From GAS188 sp963794475 (GTDB taxonomy: Bacteria; Pseudomonadota; Alphaproteobacteria; Rhizobiales; Beijerinckiaceae), in assembly GCA_963794475.1 (NCBI GenBank), contig CAWCDW010000008.1:1-64000 (forward strand): a DNA stretch of 64,000 bases, given 5' to 3'. The notes beneath the pieces are model-generated. The model searched no databases. It saw nothing but the letters and a program-made list of their open reading frames with translations, and had not been told where the DNA came from. Below, one piece after another: positions 44,713 to 54,204 of the stretch. Every line of letters starts with the position of its first letter. Position 1 is the stretch's first letter. The position numbers and the translations under genes were made by a program.

Positions 44713-46266
44713 TCACCCCATCTTTTGCCGTTCGAGGGCCTCGCGCACCGCCTCGACGAGCTTCGCCTGCGGCACGGCGAATTGCGCCGGTCGCGCGGCC
44801 TTGTAGGCTTCGTGCGAGGCGATGGCCTTGGCCTCGCGCGCGCCTTCGACGAGATCCTTGATTTCGACCTCGCCCTTCGCCTTCTCGTCGCCGCCCTGAA
44901 TCACGACGAGCGGCGAACCGCGCTTGTCGGCATATTTCATCTGCGCCTTCATGCCGGCGCTCCCGAGATACATCTCGGCGTTGATGCCCGCCGAGCGCAA
45001 CGCCGACGCCATGCGCTGGTAATCCTCGACGCGTTCGCGATCCATGACGAGCACGACGACGGGCCCGTGCTCGGCCGCGCCCGTCACGATCGGGCTCTTC
45101 ACCGCCTTGAGCGCCGAGAACAGGCGCGAGACGCCGATGGAGAAGCCGGTCGCCGGCACATCCTCGCCGCGGAAACGGCCGACGAGGCCGTCATAGCGGC
45201 CGCCGCCGCCGACCGAGCCGAACACCACCGGCTCGCCCTTCTCGTTCGGCACCGTGAAAGTGAGTTCCGCCTCGAAGACGGAGCCGGTGTAATATTCGAG
45301 GCCGCGCACGACGGAGCGATCGATGAGGATGCGGCTCTCGTCATAACCGCCCGCCCGCGTGAATTGGGCAAGCGCCTTGAGATCGAGGACGGCCTGCGCG
45401 CCGGTCGGGCCGAAGGCGACCTTCTCTTCGAGCCAGCTCAGGCGCGCGAGATTCTCCCTCGGCAGCTGGCTGAGCGCCGTATCTGGCTTATAGGTCGTCC
45501 TCCCTTCGGGCGCGTCACCCGAAAACCCGAGGAACCGCATCACATTGTCGGCCTGTGCCTGAGCGAGGCCGGCGCCCTTGGTGAAATCGCCGCTCTCATC
45601 CTTGCGCCCGCCCGTCAGGAGCTGGAACACGGCGTCGGGTCCGAGCCGGTCGAGCTTGTCGATGGCGCGCAGCACGCCGAGCCATTGCGCGCCGCTGATG
45701 ACGCCTTGCGCGGAGAGGGCCTCGCGCAGGCCTTCGAGCAATTTGCGGCTGCTGACCTTGATCACATAATCGCCCCGCGCAATGCCCACGGCTTCCATCG
45801 CGTCGGCCATCATCATGCACATTTCGGCATCCGCCGCGGGCGAGGGCGCACCGACGGTGTCGGCGTCGAATTGCATGAATTGGCGAAACCGGCCGGGACC
45901 CGGCTTCTCGTTGCGGAACACCCAGCCGGCGCGATAGCTGCGGAAAGGCTTCGGCAAGGCGTCGAAATTCTCGGCCACATGGCGGGCAAGCGGCGCGGTG
46001 AGATCGTAGCGCAGCGACAACCATTGCTCGTCGTCATCCTTGAAGGAAAACACGCCCTCGTTGGGGCGATCCTGATCGGGCAGGAACTTGCCGAGAGCGT
46101 CGGTGTATTCGATGAACGGCGTCTCGATCGGCTCAAAGCCGTAGCGCTCATAGACCTCGCGGATCTTGGCGAGCATGCGTTCGCTCGCCGCGATCTCGGC
46201 GGCGCTCCGGTCGGCGAGGCCGCGCGGCAAGCGGGCTTTCAGGCGGTTGGCTTTGTCGGTTTTCAT
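44713..46266 (-). CDS. hisS: Histidyl-tRNA synthetase
   Basis: 517 residues from the ATG at 46266 (a longer frame to 46335 is unlikely). Class II motif 1 region, motif 2 in PFRSYRAGWVFRNEKPGPGR, histidine A motif SVVRGLEYYTGSVFEAELTF, and motif 3 near PATGFSIGVSRL. The length and the insert between motifs match the long alphaproteobacterial HisS form, in which tRNA-His recognition differs from other bacteria. Essential. Runs antiparallel to the flanking genes; no operon partner. Confidence 0.92.
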   Translation of the reverse strand: MKTDKANRLKARLPRGLADRSAAEIAASERMLAKIREVYERYGFEPIETPFIEYTDALGKFLPDQDRPNEGVFSFKDDDEQWLSLRYDLTAPLARHVAENFDALPKPFRSYRAGWVFRNEKPGPGRFRQFMQFDADTVGAPSPAADAEMCMMMADAMEAVGIARGDYVIKVSSRKLLEGLREALSAQGVISGAQWLGVLRAIDKLDRLGPDAVFQLLTGGRKDESGDFTKGAGLAQAQADNVMRFLGFSGDAPEGRTTYKPDTALSQLPRENLARLSWLEEKVAFGPTGAQAVLDLKALAQFTRAGGYDESRILIDRSVVRGLEYYTGSVFEAELTFTVPNEKGEPVVFGSVGGGGRYDGLVGRFRGEDVPATGFSIGVSRLFSALKAVKSPIVTGAAEHGPVVVLVMDRERVEDYQRMASALRSAGINAEMYLGSAGMKAQMKYADKRGSPLVVIQGGDEKAKGEVEIKDLVEGAREAKAIASHEAYKAARPAQFAVPQAKLVEAVREALERQKMG

Positions 46267-46451
46267 GGGCGCTGTTGCTATCGCAGGGCTTTGCCGCGCG
46301 CAAGAAACCGCACGAGAGGTAGGAGCCCGGCGCATTCCCGCAAAAGCGTGAATCCAGACCCGTAATGGAAGAGCAAGGAGGGCTGGATCGCCACCTTCGC
46401 GGCGATGAGCCGAAGGGAGTGTCCCCTTGCCCCCTTAGACCTGTCATCAAA

Positions 46452-47312
46452 ATGAGATGCATTTCGGTTCTATCGATGTGCATGCTCGATCGTCCTGATG
46501 CTGATTCGAAGAACAAGGTTTCGGCGATCTTCGTTTCCGATCTGCATCTCGGCACAAGGGCGAGCCAGGATCAGCACTTCCTCGAATTCCTCAAGGCCTA
46601 TGACGCCAAGACGCTCTATCTCGTCGGCGATCTGATCGACGGCTGGCGCCTCAAGCGCTCGGGCTGGTATTGGCCTCAAGGCCATAACGACGTTCTGCAA
46701 AAGCTTTTGCGCAAGGCCCGCAAGGGCACCAAGGTCATCTATATCCCGGGAAACCACGACGAGTTCCTGCGCAATTTCCTCGGCCTCAAATTCGGGGGCG
46801 TGAAGGTCGTCGATCGCGTGGTGCATCGGACGGTCGATGGCAGGCGCTTCCTCGTCCTGCACGGTGACCAGTTCGACATGGTGGTGCGCCATGCGGTGTG
46901 GCTCGCCTCGCTCGGCGATGTGCTGTATGACGTGGCGCTCTGGCTCAACCGGCAGGTGAACGGGGTGCGGCGTCGCCTCGGCTTCACCTATTGGTCGTTG
47001 TCGGCTTGGGCGAAACACAAGGTGAAGCAGGCGGTGAATTACATGGGCCGCTTCGAGGAGGTGCTGGTGGCTGAAGCCCGACGCGAGGGCGTCGACGGCA
47101 TCATTTGCGGGCACATCCATCACGCCGCGATCGAGCATTACGACGGCGTCACCTATCTCAACAGCGGCGACTGGGTCGAAAGCTGCACGGCGCTCGTCGA
47201 GCACCTCGACGGACGCTTCGAGATCATCCGCTGGCGCGACGTGGCAGTCGAGGCGCGCGCGCCGCTCCCCACGCCGGCTTCGGCTTCACGTCTCCTGGAC
47301 GCGGCGGCTTGA
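46452..47312 (+). CDS. Calcineurin-like phosphoesterase, UDP-2,3-diacylglucosamine pyrophosphatase-like
   Basis: 286 residues from ATG 46452, though a nearby later Met may be the true start. Metal-site motifs in order: SDLHLGTRAS, LVGDLIDGWRLKRSGWYWPQ, YIPGNHDEFLRNFLGLKFGG, VLHGDQFDMVV and ICGHIHHAAIEH. The core is of LpxH type, but it belongs to the subgroup annotated as UDP-2,3-diacylglucosamine diphosphatase-like rather than the canonical E. coli enzyme. The stop overlaps a TTG start of a glycosyltransferase, so both likely act in envelope lipid or glycan synthesis. Confidence 0.82.
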   Translation: MRCISVLSMCMLDRPDADSKNKVSAIFVSDLHLGTRASQDQHFLEFLKAYDAKTLYLVGDLIDGWRLKRSGWYWPQGHNDVLQKLLRKARKGTKVIYIPGNHDEFLRNFLGLKFGGVKVVDRVVHRTVDGRRFLVLHGDQFDMVVRHAVWLASLGDVLYDVALWLNRQVNGVRRRLGFTYWSLSAWAKHKVKQAVNYMGRFEEVLVAEARREGVDGIICGHIHHAAIEHYDGVTYLNSGDWVESCTALVEHLDGRFEIIRWRDVAVEARAPLPTPASASRLLDAAA

Positions 47313-48397
47313 CGCGTATCCTCATCGTCACCGACGCCTGGGCGCCACAGGTGAACGGGGTGGTGCGCTCGCTCGAGAATTTGTTGCGCGAGGCGCCGCG
47401 GCTCGGCGTCGACTTCGCGCTGCTCACGCCCGAGACATTCCGCACCGTCCCGTTGCCGACTTATCCGGAGGTTCGCGTCGCGCTGACGCGTCCGGGCGTG
47501 ATCGCGGAGCGGATCGAGGCGGCCGAGCCCGACTACATCCACATCGCGACAGAAGGGCCGCTCGGCCTTTGCGCGCGCCTTGCTTGCCTGCGCTCCGGGC
47601 GCCCCTTCACCACGAGCTACCACACGCGTTTTCCGGAATATCTCGCCGCGCGTTTCATTGCGCCCGCCGGGCTCACCTATGCCTTGATGCGCCGGTTCCA
47701 TAATTCGGGCTCGGGGGTCATGGTCGCCACCGCCACCCTCGAGCGCGAGCTCGCCTCGCGCGGCTTCAAACGGCTTATGCGCTGGTCGCGCGGCGTCGAT
47801 GCCGAGCTTTTCCGGCCGCGCGCCGAGCGCGCCTTCGACCTGCCGCGGCCGATCTTTCTCACTTGCGGGCGCGTCGCGGTTGAAAAGAACCTCGGCGCCT
47901 TCCTTTCGCTTGATCTTCCCGGCTCGAAGCTCGTCATCGGGGACGGACCGGAGCGGCGCGCGCTCGAGGCGCGCTTCCCCGATGCGTATTTTGCCGGCGC
48001 GCTTCAAGGCGAGGCCCTCGCGGCGGCCTATGCGAGCGGCGATGTCTTCGTCTTCCCGAGCCTCACCGACACTTTCGGCATCGTGCTGCTCGAAGCGTTG
48101 GCGTCGGGCCTGCCGGTCGCGGGTTTTCCTGTAGCCGGGCCGCTCGATGTCCTCGGCGAAAGCGGCGCCGGCGTGCTCGATCACGATCTTGGCTTGGCGG
48201 CGCTTGCCGCGCTCGCCATCCCGCGCGAGAAGGCCCGCGCCCACGCGCTCACCTTCAGCTGGGAAGCCTCGGCCCGCGAGTTCGTCGACAATGTGCAAAG
48301 CGCCCACGCCAAGGACGCGCGTTTCGCGCGGCGCTCTTGGCTTCGCCGCCGCAGGGTGGCGGCGCAGCCTCCTAACTTGATGAGGCTTCAGCGCTGA
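47309..48397 (+). CDS. Glycosyltransferase family 4 protein
   Basis: 362 residues from a TTG that overlaps the upstream TGA (TTGA). RILIVTDAWAPQVNGVVRSL is the N-terminal acceptor-side motif. TSYHTRFPEYLAARF follows, and the nucleotide-sugar region is ILTCGR-like FLTCGRVAVEKNLGAFLSL with E-x7-E at SLTDTFGIVLLEALASGLPV. It is related to SqdX/PimB-type GT4 enzymes that glycosylate lipids (for example diacylglycerol or phosphatidylinositol). The coupled phosphoesterase supports an envelope-lipid role. The acceptor is unknown. Confidence 0.85.
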   Translation: MTRILIVTDAWAPQVNGVVRSLENLLREAPRLGVDFALLTPETFRTVPLPTYPEVRVALTRPGVIAERIEAAEPDYIHIATEGPLGLCARLACLRSGRPFTTSYHTRFPEYLAARFIAPAGLTYALMRRFHNSGSGVMVATATLERELASRGFKRLMRWSRGVDAELFRPRAERAFDLPRPIFLTCGRVAVEKNLGAFLSLDLPGSKLVIGDGPERRALEARFPDAYFAGALQGEALAAAYASGDVFVFPSLTDTFGIVLLEALASGLPVAGFPVAGPLDVLGESGAGVLDHDLGLAALAALAIPREKARAHALTFSWEASAREFVDNVQSAHAKDARFARRSWLRRRRVAAQPPNLMRLQR

Positions 48398-48510
48398 GCT
48401 TCGATCGGCGTCGAGCTCGCTTCAAAGCTTGATCGCCAGCATTGTTCCCCGCCACGAAGGTTGATAAGAGCCGGCCCGGGCGAGGCGGATGGCGCCTCCG
48501 GAGGCAGGGC

Positions 48511-49455
48511 ATGGCGCAACCGATGAAACTCGTTGCCGGCAATTCGAACCGAGCGCTGGCCGAGGCGATCGGAGAATATCTCGAGCTCCCCCTCACCGCT
48601 TGTTCGGTGCGCCGCTTCGCCGACATGGAGATCTTCGTCGAGATCCAGGAGAACGTGCGCGGCCAGGACGTGTTCGTGATCCAATCGACCTCGTACCCGG
48701 CGAATGACCATTTGATGGAGCTGCTCATCATCATCGATGCGCTGCGCCGCTCCTCGGCCAAGCGCATCACCGCCGTGATGCCCTATTTCGGCTATGCGCG
48801 GCAGGACCGGCGCTCGACGGGCCGCACGCCGATCTCGGCGAAGCTCGTCGCCAATCTCATCACGCGCGCCGGCGCCGATCGGGTGCTCACGGTCGATCTC
48901 CATGCCGGGCAGATCCAGGGCTTCTTCGACATCCCGCTCGACAATTTGTTCTCCGCGCCCGTCATGGTGCGCGACATCAAGGAGCGAATGGACCTCAGCA
49001 ACCTCACGGTGGTCTCGCCCGATGTCGGCGGCGTGGTGCGCGCGCGCGCGCTCGCCAAGCGTATCGGCGCGCCGCTTGCGATCGTCGACAAGCGCCGCGA
49101 GCGGGCCGGCGAATCGGAGGTGATGAACATCATCGGCTCGGTCGAGGGTACGTCCTGCATCCTGGTCGACGACATCGTCAATTCGGGCGGCACCTTGTGC
49201 AACGCCGCCGATGCGCTGATCGCCCAAGGCGCCAAGGACGTGCTCGCCTACATCACCCATGGCGTGCTTTCGGGCGGCGCGGTCGACCGCATCATGAAAT
49301 CGCGATTGCGCGAGCTCGTCGTGAGCGACACCATCGCGCCGACGCCCGAACAGATGAGCGCGCCCAACATCCGCACGCTGCCGATCGCCCCGCTGATCGG
49401 GGAGGCGATCGCGCGCACCGCGAAGGAAGAAAGCGTTTCGAGCTTGTTCGATTGA
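48511..49455 (+). CDS. prs: Ribose-phosphate pyrophosphokinase
   Basis: 314 residues, standard length. MKLVAGNSNRALAEAIGEYL, the flexible loop PYFGYARQDRRSTGRTPISA, and the PRPP-binding motif VDDIVNSGGTLCNAADAL are all in place. It makes PRPP from ribose-5-phosphate and ATP for nucleotide, His and Trp synthesis. The start ATG 48511 follows GGAGGCAGGGC. A rhodanese gene follows after 11 bases. Confidence 0.95.
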   Translation: MAQPMKLVAGNSNRALAEAIGEYLELPLTACSVRRFADMEIFVEIQENVRGQDVFVIQSTSYPANDHLMELLIIIDALRRSSAKRITAVMPYFGYARQDRRSTGRTPISAKLVANLITRAGADRVLTVDLHAGQIQGFFDIPLDNLFSAPVMVRDIKERMDLSNLTVVSPDVGGVVRARALAKRIGAPLAIVDKRRERAGESEVMNIIGSVEGTSCILVDDIVNSGGTLCNAADALIAQGAKDVLAYITHGVLSGGAVDRIMKSRLRELVVSDTIAPTPEQMSAPNIRTLPIAPLIGEAIARTAKEESVSSLFD

Positions 49456-49466
49456 GGGAACTTCCA

Positions 49467-49787
49467 ATGAGCGATCAACGCGATTTCACGCTCGACGAGG
49501 TGAAGGAGGGGCTCGCCTCGCGCTCGATCCTGCTCGTCGACGTGCGCGAGCCCCATGAGTTTGCGCAGGCGCATATTCCGGGCGCGGTGAATGCCCCGCT
49601 CTCGACCTTCGATCCGGGCGCGATCGCGCCGCAGCCGGGCCAGACGGTGGTGTTCAGCTGCCGCTCGGGCGTGCGCACCTTGAAAGCCATCGCCGCCTCG
49701 CGCGCGGCCGGCTTTGCCTATGACGCGCATTTCCCAGGCTCGATGCTCGAATGGACCGCGGCAGGGGAAGCGGTCGAGACGGGGTGA
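49467..49787 (+). CDS. Rhodanese-like sulfurtransferase domain protein
   Basis: 106 residues. ILLVDVREPHEFAQAHIPGA is the CH2A motif, and FSCRSGVRT holds the active Cys. GFAYDAHFPGSMLEWTAAG completes the single-domain fold. Cytosolic, likely transfers sulfane sulfur to an unknown acceptor. 11 bases after prs in the same direction; AGGGAA precedes the ATG. Confidence 0.88.
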   Translation: MSDQRDFTLDEVKEGLASRSILLVDVREPHEFAQAHIPGAVNAPLSTFDPGAIAPQPGQTVVFSCRSGVRTLKAIAASRAAGFAYDAHFPGSMLEWTAAGEAVETG

Positions 49788-49790
49788 ATA

Positions 49791-49933
49791 ATTCGGTGAC
49801 GGCTTACCATTTCCCCAATTGATCCATTGCCTGGATGGGCGCCAAAAATTCGGTGACAGCTTATCATTTTCCCTATTCATCCATTGGCCTAGATGAGCGC
49901 AAAAAAGGGGAATTAGTAAGCTGTCACCGAATT
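49791..49933. repeat. REP-like repeat cluster
   Basis: Two tandem units of 57 and 59 bp (49791-49847, 49848-49906) each begin ATTCGGTGAC-GCTTA-CATTT. They are followed by an inverted copy of the head (49907-49933, GGGGAATTAG, then TAAGCTGTCACCGAAT). The head motif resembles the GGTGACAG-type ends of REP elements that are moved by RAYT transposases. The inverted part can form a long stem and may end the prs-rhodanese transcript. Confidence 0.75.
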
Positions 49934-50027
49934 AGCGCTTTACTGGCCCCTCGGCGCTTGCTAACAAGCAGCTAACACCAATTAGACTCAAAAAACGTCT
50001 CTTTTCGCCCGAAAATGGGGGCCTTGC

Positions 50028-53000
50028 GTGCCGACAGCTTTCTTGCGCTCCCCTAGGCTTCGCGTTCGCGCGTCTCACGCCTCCCTTCTCGCCACCACCT
50101 CGCTTGCGGCGCTGCTTCTCGGGGCGCCGGCGCATGCCGGCCAGAGCTTCACCAACGCCGGCGTCGCGACCGTCACCAACCCCGCCGGCCAGGCGACCAC
50201 CTCGATCGTCATCACCGGCTCGACCGTTACGGGCGCGGTGACCAATGCGGGGACGATCGCTCCGGGGAAGGCAACCCCGAACGGCACGACGGCGGCGTTG
50301 TTCGTGGCGAACAGCACGGTCGGTGGTGGAATCGTGAACTCAGGCACGATCGACGCGAAGGGCGGTCAGACCGCCGCCGGCATCCTGATCTCTGGCGGCA
50401 CCGTCTCCGGCGGTATCACTAATACGGGGTCCATCAACGCCACGGGAACCCTTCCCGGTAATGCGGTCAATCCAGGGCTCCAAGCCAACGGGCTGAACCT
50501 CGTGACCGGCGGCGTCTTCACCGGCGCGATCGACAATGGCGGGATGATCCTTTCCCAGGGGACGGCGCTACTATCCTTCACCGGAGAAGGCATCTTTCTT
50601 CCCACCGTCGCGGTTAACGGAGAGGCGATCACCGCGAGCGGTGGTTCCAACTCCCCGACCGGCGGGCAGATCACCTCGACGATCACCAATACCGCCACGA
50701 TCGGGGCGACGCTCGCTGTGACGAGCGCCTTCTCCGTCTCCGGCCGGGGTTTTGCCAGTGCCGCTAACAACGCGAACGGCCTTTCCGTTACCGCTGGAGG
50801 CGGCTCCGCTACCATCGTGGGGGCGACGGCGGCGGGCGGCAGCATCAGTGGCGGCATCACCAATGCCGGCACCATCACCGCGAGCCTCTCCCACATGGCG
50901 GCGCTCACCGCCACCGCAGTTTCGGCGGCACGATCAAACGCCTCCGCCACCGGACTTATCGCCACGGCTTCCGGTGGAGTTGCCAACGCGAGCATGACGG
51001 CGGCCGGCGGCGGGAGCATCAACGGCAACATCACGAACTCCGGCAGCATCATGGTGAGCGCTGCCGGCGACACCACCGTCACGGCGCCGGCGAATAGTGT
51101 GACCTCGGCCTCCACGAGCGTCTTTGGCCTCTTCGTGTCGGCAAACGGCGGCTCCAGCCCGGTGAGCGCCACGCAGGCCGTGGCGCGAGGCGGGAATTTC
51201 GCGGGAAACATCACCAATGCCGGGACGATCACCGCCTCAGTCGTCGCGAGCGAGAACGGTAGCGGCCAAAATTTTGCTACGGCGGGGGCAGTGGGCTTTT
51301 CGGCTGGTGGAGGGGTAGGGCGCGGAATGGGCGGCACGCTCACCAGCGCGATCCTCAATTCCGGGACGATCACCGCAACCGCGTCGGGTTCCGGCAACGC
51401 GATCGGCGTGTTCGCGCCTGCGACGACAAATATTGTCGATGCGACCGGAATCGCCGCCAACGCCAACGGCGGCGTCAGCGATGCGGCGGGAGGCGGAGCG
51501 CTCGTCACCACGAGCATCACCAATGCCGGTCTCGTCAGCGTCAGCGCCAAGGCCGTCGCCCAAATCCTGCCCTTCGCGAGCGGCATCTCGATCTCGGCCA
51601 ATGGCGGTGTCGCCCAGTCATCGGCGGCGCGAAGCACCGGGGGCGTATTCCGGGGCGACGTTGTCAATAACGGCACGATCGTCGCCAACTCCACCAGCAC
51701 CGCCACCGCCGCCAATGCCCAGGCCATCACGGCTTTCGCGGGCGGCGGGAGCGCCACGGCCGCGAAATCCAGCGCCGCCGGCGGCACCCTCATCGGCAAT
51801 GTCGTCAACAATGGGATGATCGCGGTCAGCGTCTCCGGCACGTCGACCGGGAGCATTCCGGCGTCGGGGGTGGGCATCATCATCGGTTTCGGGAATTCGG
51901 TCGAGAAGAACGGCGGGGTCGCGACGCCGGGCACGATCATCGGGAGCGTGCTCAATGCCGGCACCATTCAGGTGAGCGCATCCGGCCAGGGAGAAAGGGC
52001 GATCGGCATCGCGGTCGGCACGGCGACCAAGGCTATTGTCCATACGGGAGTCTTCACGGGCGCGATCGTCAATTCCGGGACGGTCAGCGCGCTCGGCACC
52101 GGCGGGGCCGTCGGCACCGGGATCGCGGTCGTGGTGCCGGTTCCGGGCGGCATCACGAACACCGGCACGATCACGGGGAACACCGCCGCGATCGATCTTT
52201 CGCAGGAGATCGGCGGCGCAACCGTCGTGAACCAGGCGGGCGGCGCGCTCGTCGGCAGCGTCATCGGTTCGGGGAATTCGAAGGCCGACGTGCTGAACCT
52301 CACCGGCGGGCGCATCGTGCTATCGCCGACGCAAAGCATCGCCGGCTTCGGGACGTATACGCAAACGGGCGGAACGCTTGTTCTTGGCGTGACGCAAAGC
52401 ACGGTGGCGGGAAGCTTCGCGAGCTTGAGCGCCGGCACGATCAATCTTCGCGGCGGCACGTTGGAATTGGCACCACAAACCAACAGCCTTTTCGCCTTGG
52501 CGGCGCAAGGGACGACGGTCTACCGGAATATCGTCGCGGCGGACCCGCCGCTCTCAGGCAACTTCGCGAGCGTCACCACGCCGATCACGCTCTTCCAGGT
52601 GAGCCTCTCGCCCGACGCCACGACGCCGAATTCACTCGACGCGACCTTGGCCTTGAGCCCATCGGGCCTCGCGGCGAGCGCGCAGGACCTGACGCAAAGC
52701 CTGCGGCTCGGCCTCGACGCGCCGCAAGTGCTCGGCCAAGCGGTGCAGGACCGGCTCGTCGCGAGCGGCGGCGCGCTCGGCGAGGGGGCTTGGAGCGGCG
52801 ACGGCGTCAAGGGTCCCGGCGTCAGCTCGGCGCCCATCGGCCACGCCAATCTCTGGGCGCGCGGCGCCGACCAATTCGGCAGCGCCTCGGGCACGGGCTC
52901 AAGCGCAGGCTACGACGTGAACCGCGCCGCGCCGCTCATCGGCGGCGTCGATTGGCGCTTCGACAACCGCATCGTCGCGGGGGTCGCGGCCACTTATGTG

Positions 53001-53684
53001 GCGTCCTCGGCGAGCTTCAAGGAGGGCTCACGCACCAATGTGAGCTCGTACCAGGGTGCGGCTTACGCGGGCTGGGCGGGCGGGCCGTGGTACACCCTGG
53101 GAAGCGCGGTCGTGAGCCTCAACGATTTCTCGACCTCGCGGCTCCTCACGCCCTTCGGCCTTCCGGGTGAGGCGACATCCTCACCCTCGGGCCAGAGCTA
53201 CGCCGGCCATGCCGAGGCCGGCTACCATTGGGCGCTTGAGGCCGCGGGCGCGAACGTCTTCGTCACCCCTTACGCGGCGCTCGATTACGTGTATGCCCAT
53301 ATCGACGGCTTCAGCGAGACGGGCGGTTTCGGCGCGCTTTCCGTGAACGCCGCCGACGGCAACTCTTTCGCGACGACGCTCGGCGCTCGCGCCACGACAC
53401 GCATAAGCTTCGGTGATCACGCCGTCCTGGTGCCCGAGCTTCGCCTCGGCTGGAGCCATGAATTCCTCGACGCCTCGCAAACGCTCTCAGCCTCGCTCGT
53501 CGCCGTTTCCGGAAGCACGTTCTCGGCGACCGGCATCAACTTCGGCCGAGACGCCGCGCTCATCGGCGCCGGCCTGAGCCTCGAGCTCTCGCCCGACGCT
53601 AAGGTGTTCCTCGATTACGACGGCAGGCTCAGCCAACGCTTGCAGGAGCACTCCGTCTCGGGCGGGTTACGCGTGAGGTTTTAG
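50028..53684 (+). CDS. Autotransporter (type Va secretion) with repetitive beta-helix passenger
   Basis: 1,218 residues from a GTG at 50028; no ATG fits the frame. The signal peptide spans about 37 residues (basic start, TTSLAALLLGAPAHA). The passenger (about 38-900) is built of many degenerate NAGTITAS/NSGTI/NNGTI units, each 20-50 residues, with Gly/Ala/Thr/Ser-rich strands, the pattern of a right-handed beta-helix. The C-terminal ~282 residues (from about 937, ANLWARGADQFGSA) form the autotransporter barrel with alternating strands and end in GLRVRF, the usual C-terminal aromatic. Likely displayed or released at the outer membrane; adhesin or other function unknown. Preceded by the REP-like cluster. 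Confidence 0.9.
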   Translation: MPTAFLRSPRLRVRASHASLLATTSLAALLLGAPAHAGQSFTNAGVATVTNPAGQATTSIVITGSTVTGAVTNAGTIAPGKATPNGTTAALFVANSTVGGGIVNSGTIDAKGGQTAAGILISGGTVSGGITNTGSINATGTLPGNAVNPGLQANGLNLVTGGVFTGAIDNGGMILSQGTALLSFTGEGIFLPTVAVNGEAITASGGSNSPTGGQITSTITNTATIGATLAVTSAFSVSGRGFASAANNANGLSVTAGGGSATIVGATAAGGSISGGITNAGTITASLSHMAALTATAVSAARSNASATGLIATASGGVANASMTAAGGGSINGNITNSGSIMVSAAGDTTVTAPANSVTSASTSVFGLFVSANGGSSPVSATQAVARGGNFAGNITNAGTITASVVASENGSGQNFATAGAVGFSAGGGVGRGMGGTLTSAILNSGTITATASGSGNAIGVFAPATTNIVDATGIAANANGGVSDAAGGGALVTTSITNAGLVSVSAKAVAQILPFASGISISANGGVAQSSAARSTGGVFRGDVVNNGTIVANSTSTATAANAQAITAFAGGGSATAAKSSAAGGTLIGNVVNNGMIAVSVSGTSTGSIPASGVGIIIGFGNSVEKNGGVATPGTIIGSVLNAGTIQVSASGQGERAIGIAVGTATKAIVHTGVFTGAIVNSGTVSALGTGGAVGTGIAVVVPVPGGITNTGTITGNTAAIDLSQEIGGATVVNQAGGALVGSVIGSGNSKADVLNLTGGRIVLSPTQSIAGFGTYTQTGGTLVLGVTQSTVAGSFASLSAGTINLRGGTLELAPQTNSLFALAAQGTTVYRNIVAADPPLSGNFASVTTPITLFQVSLSPDATTPNSLDATLALSPSGLAASAQDLTQSLRLGLDAPQVLGQAVQDRLVASGGALGEGAWSGDGVKGPGVSSAPIGHANLWARGADQFGSASGTGSSAGYDVNRAAPLIGGVDWRFDNRIVAGVAATYVASSASFKEGSRTNVSSYQGAAYAGWAGGPWYTLGSAVVSLNDFSTSRLLTPFGLPGEATSSPSGQSYAGHAEAGYHWALEAAGANVFVTPYAALDYVYAHIDGFSETGGFGALSVNAADGNSFATTLGARATTRISFGDHAVLVPELRLGWSHEFLDASQTLSASLVAVSGSTFSATGINFGRDAALIGAGLSLELSPDAKVFLDYDGRLSQRLQEHSVSGGLRVRF

Positions 53685-53947
53685 GCGAGGCGCCGGCGCC
53701 CCATCGGCGATGGTGCGGGTGTCTTGAAACGGGAGCTCGAAAGCGCCGGTGGATTCGGTGGATTGCGGTGATAGTGCGCTGCGGCCCTCGGATCCGACTT
53801 TTGCTTGAGGACGATGCCCCGCATCACCTCACCAAGCGTGACAACACTGAGAAAAACGCTAAGCGGGTCGACGGAGCGAAGCCATGACACGGCCTCCTTT
53901 GTGCCGCGCCGGGCTTCGGAGACGATATTCGTATCGATGAGATACAT
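53681..53947 (-). pseudogene. PIN-domain toxin (VapC-like), truncated
   Basis: MYLIDTNIVSEARRGTKEAV and SVVTLGEVMRGIVL give the N-terminal half of the PIN fold with the first acidic residues (Asp5, Glu11, Glu42). After DPRAAAHYHRNPPNPP the sequence becomes non-homologous and stops at the end of the autotransporter gene, so the C-terminal acidic residues are absent. The ATG at 53947 overlaps the antitoxin frame. Probably non-functional as a ribonuclease. Confidence 0.65.
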
Positions 53948-54204
53948 CGCAAAAGGACATCGCGGCTCGGACGCTCGGCGCGTCTCGCGATCACACGCAC
54001 GAGGTCATCGTCAAACGAGGGGCCGGCCAAGAGATCATCGACCAGGCTCGGACGTCCTTGCGTAAGGCGGTCGTAATCCGCGGAAGAGAGAATGACGGCT
54101 GCCCGTTCACCGCGCAGCGTGATGGTTTGCGGACCCTCACGTTTGGCGCGCTGCACCACCTCACTGAACCTATTCTTGGCCTCCTGGAGCTGCCATTGAA
54201 CCAT
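53824..54204 (-). CDS. Phd/YefM-family antitoxin
   Basis: The N-terminal domain WQLQEAKNRFSEVVQRAKRE, then ITLRGERAAVILSSADYDRL, is a clear Phd/YefM DNA-binding fold. PSLVDDLLAGPSFDDDLVRV and RAERPSRD form the toxin-binding tail. The frame runs on 40 codons past the usual end (near RPSRDVLL) through the toxin start, so a small indel near 53945 may have removed the natural stop. A palindrome lies 30 bases upstream. Confidence 0.72.
   Translation of the reverse strand: MVQWQLQEAKNRFSEVVQRAKREGPQTITLRGERAAVILSSADYDRLTQGRPSLVDDLLAGPSFDDDLVRVIARRAERPSRDVLLRCISSIRISSPKPGAAQRRPCHGFAPSTRLAFFSVLSRLVR

Noticed and set aside
44353..46365. 670-codon open frame antisense to hisS
   Set aside because: Composition of a shadow frame; hisS motifs are fully intact on the other strand.
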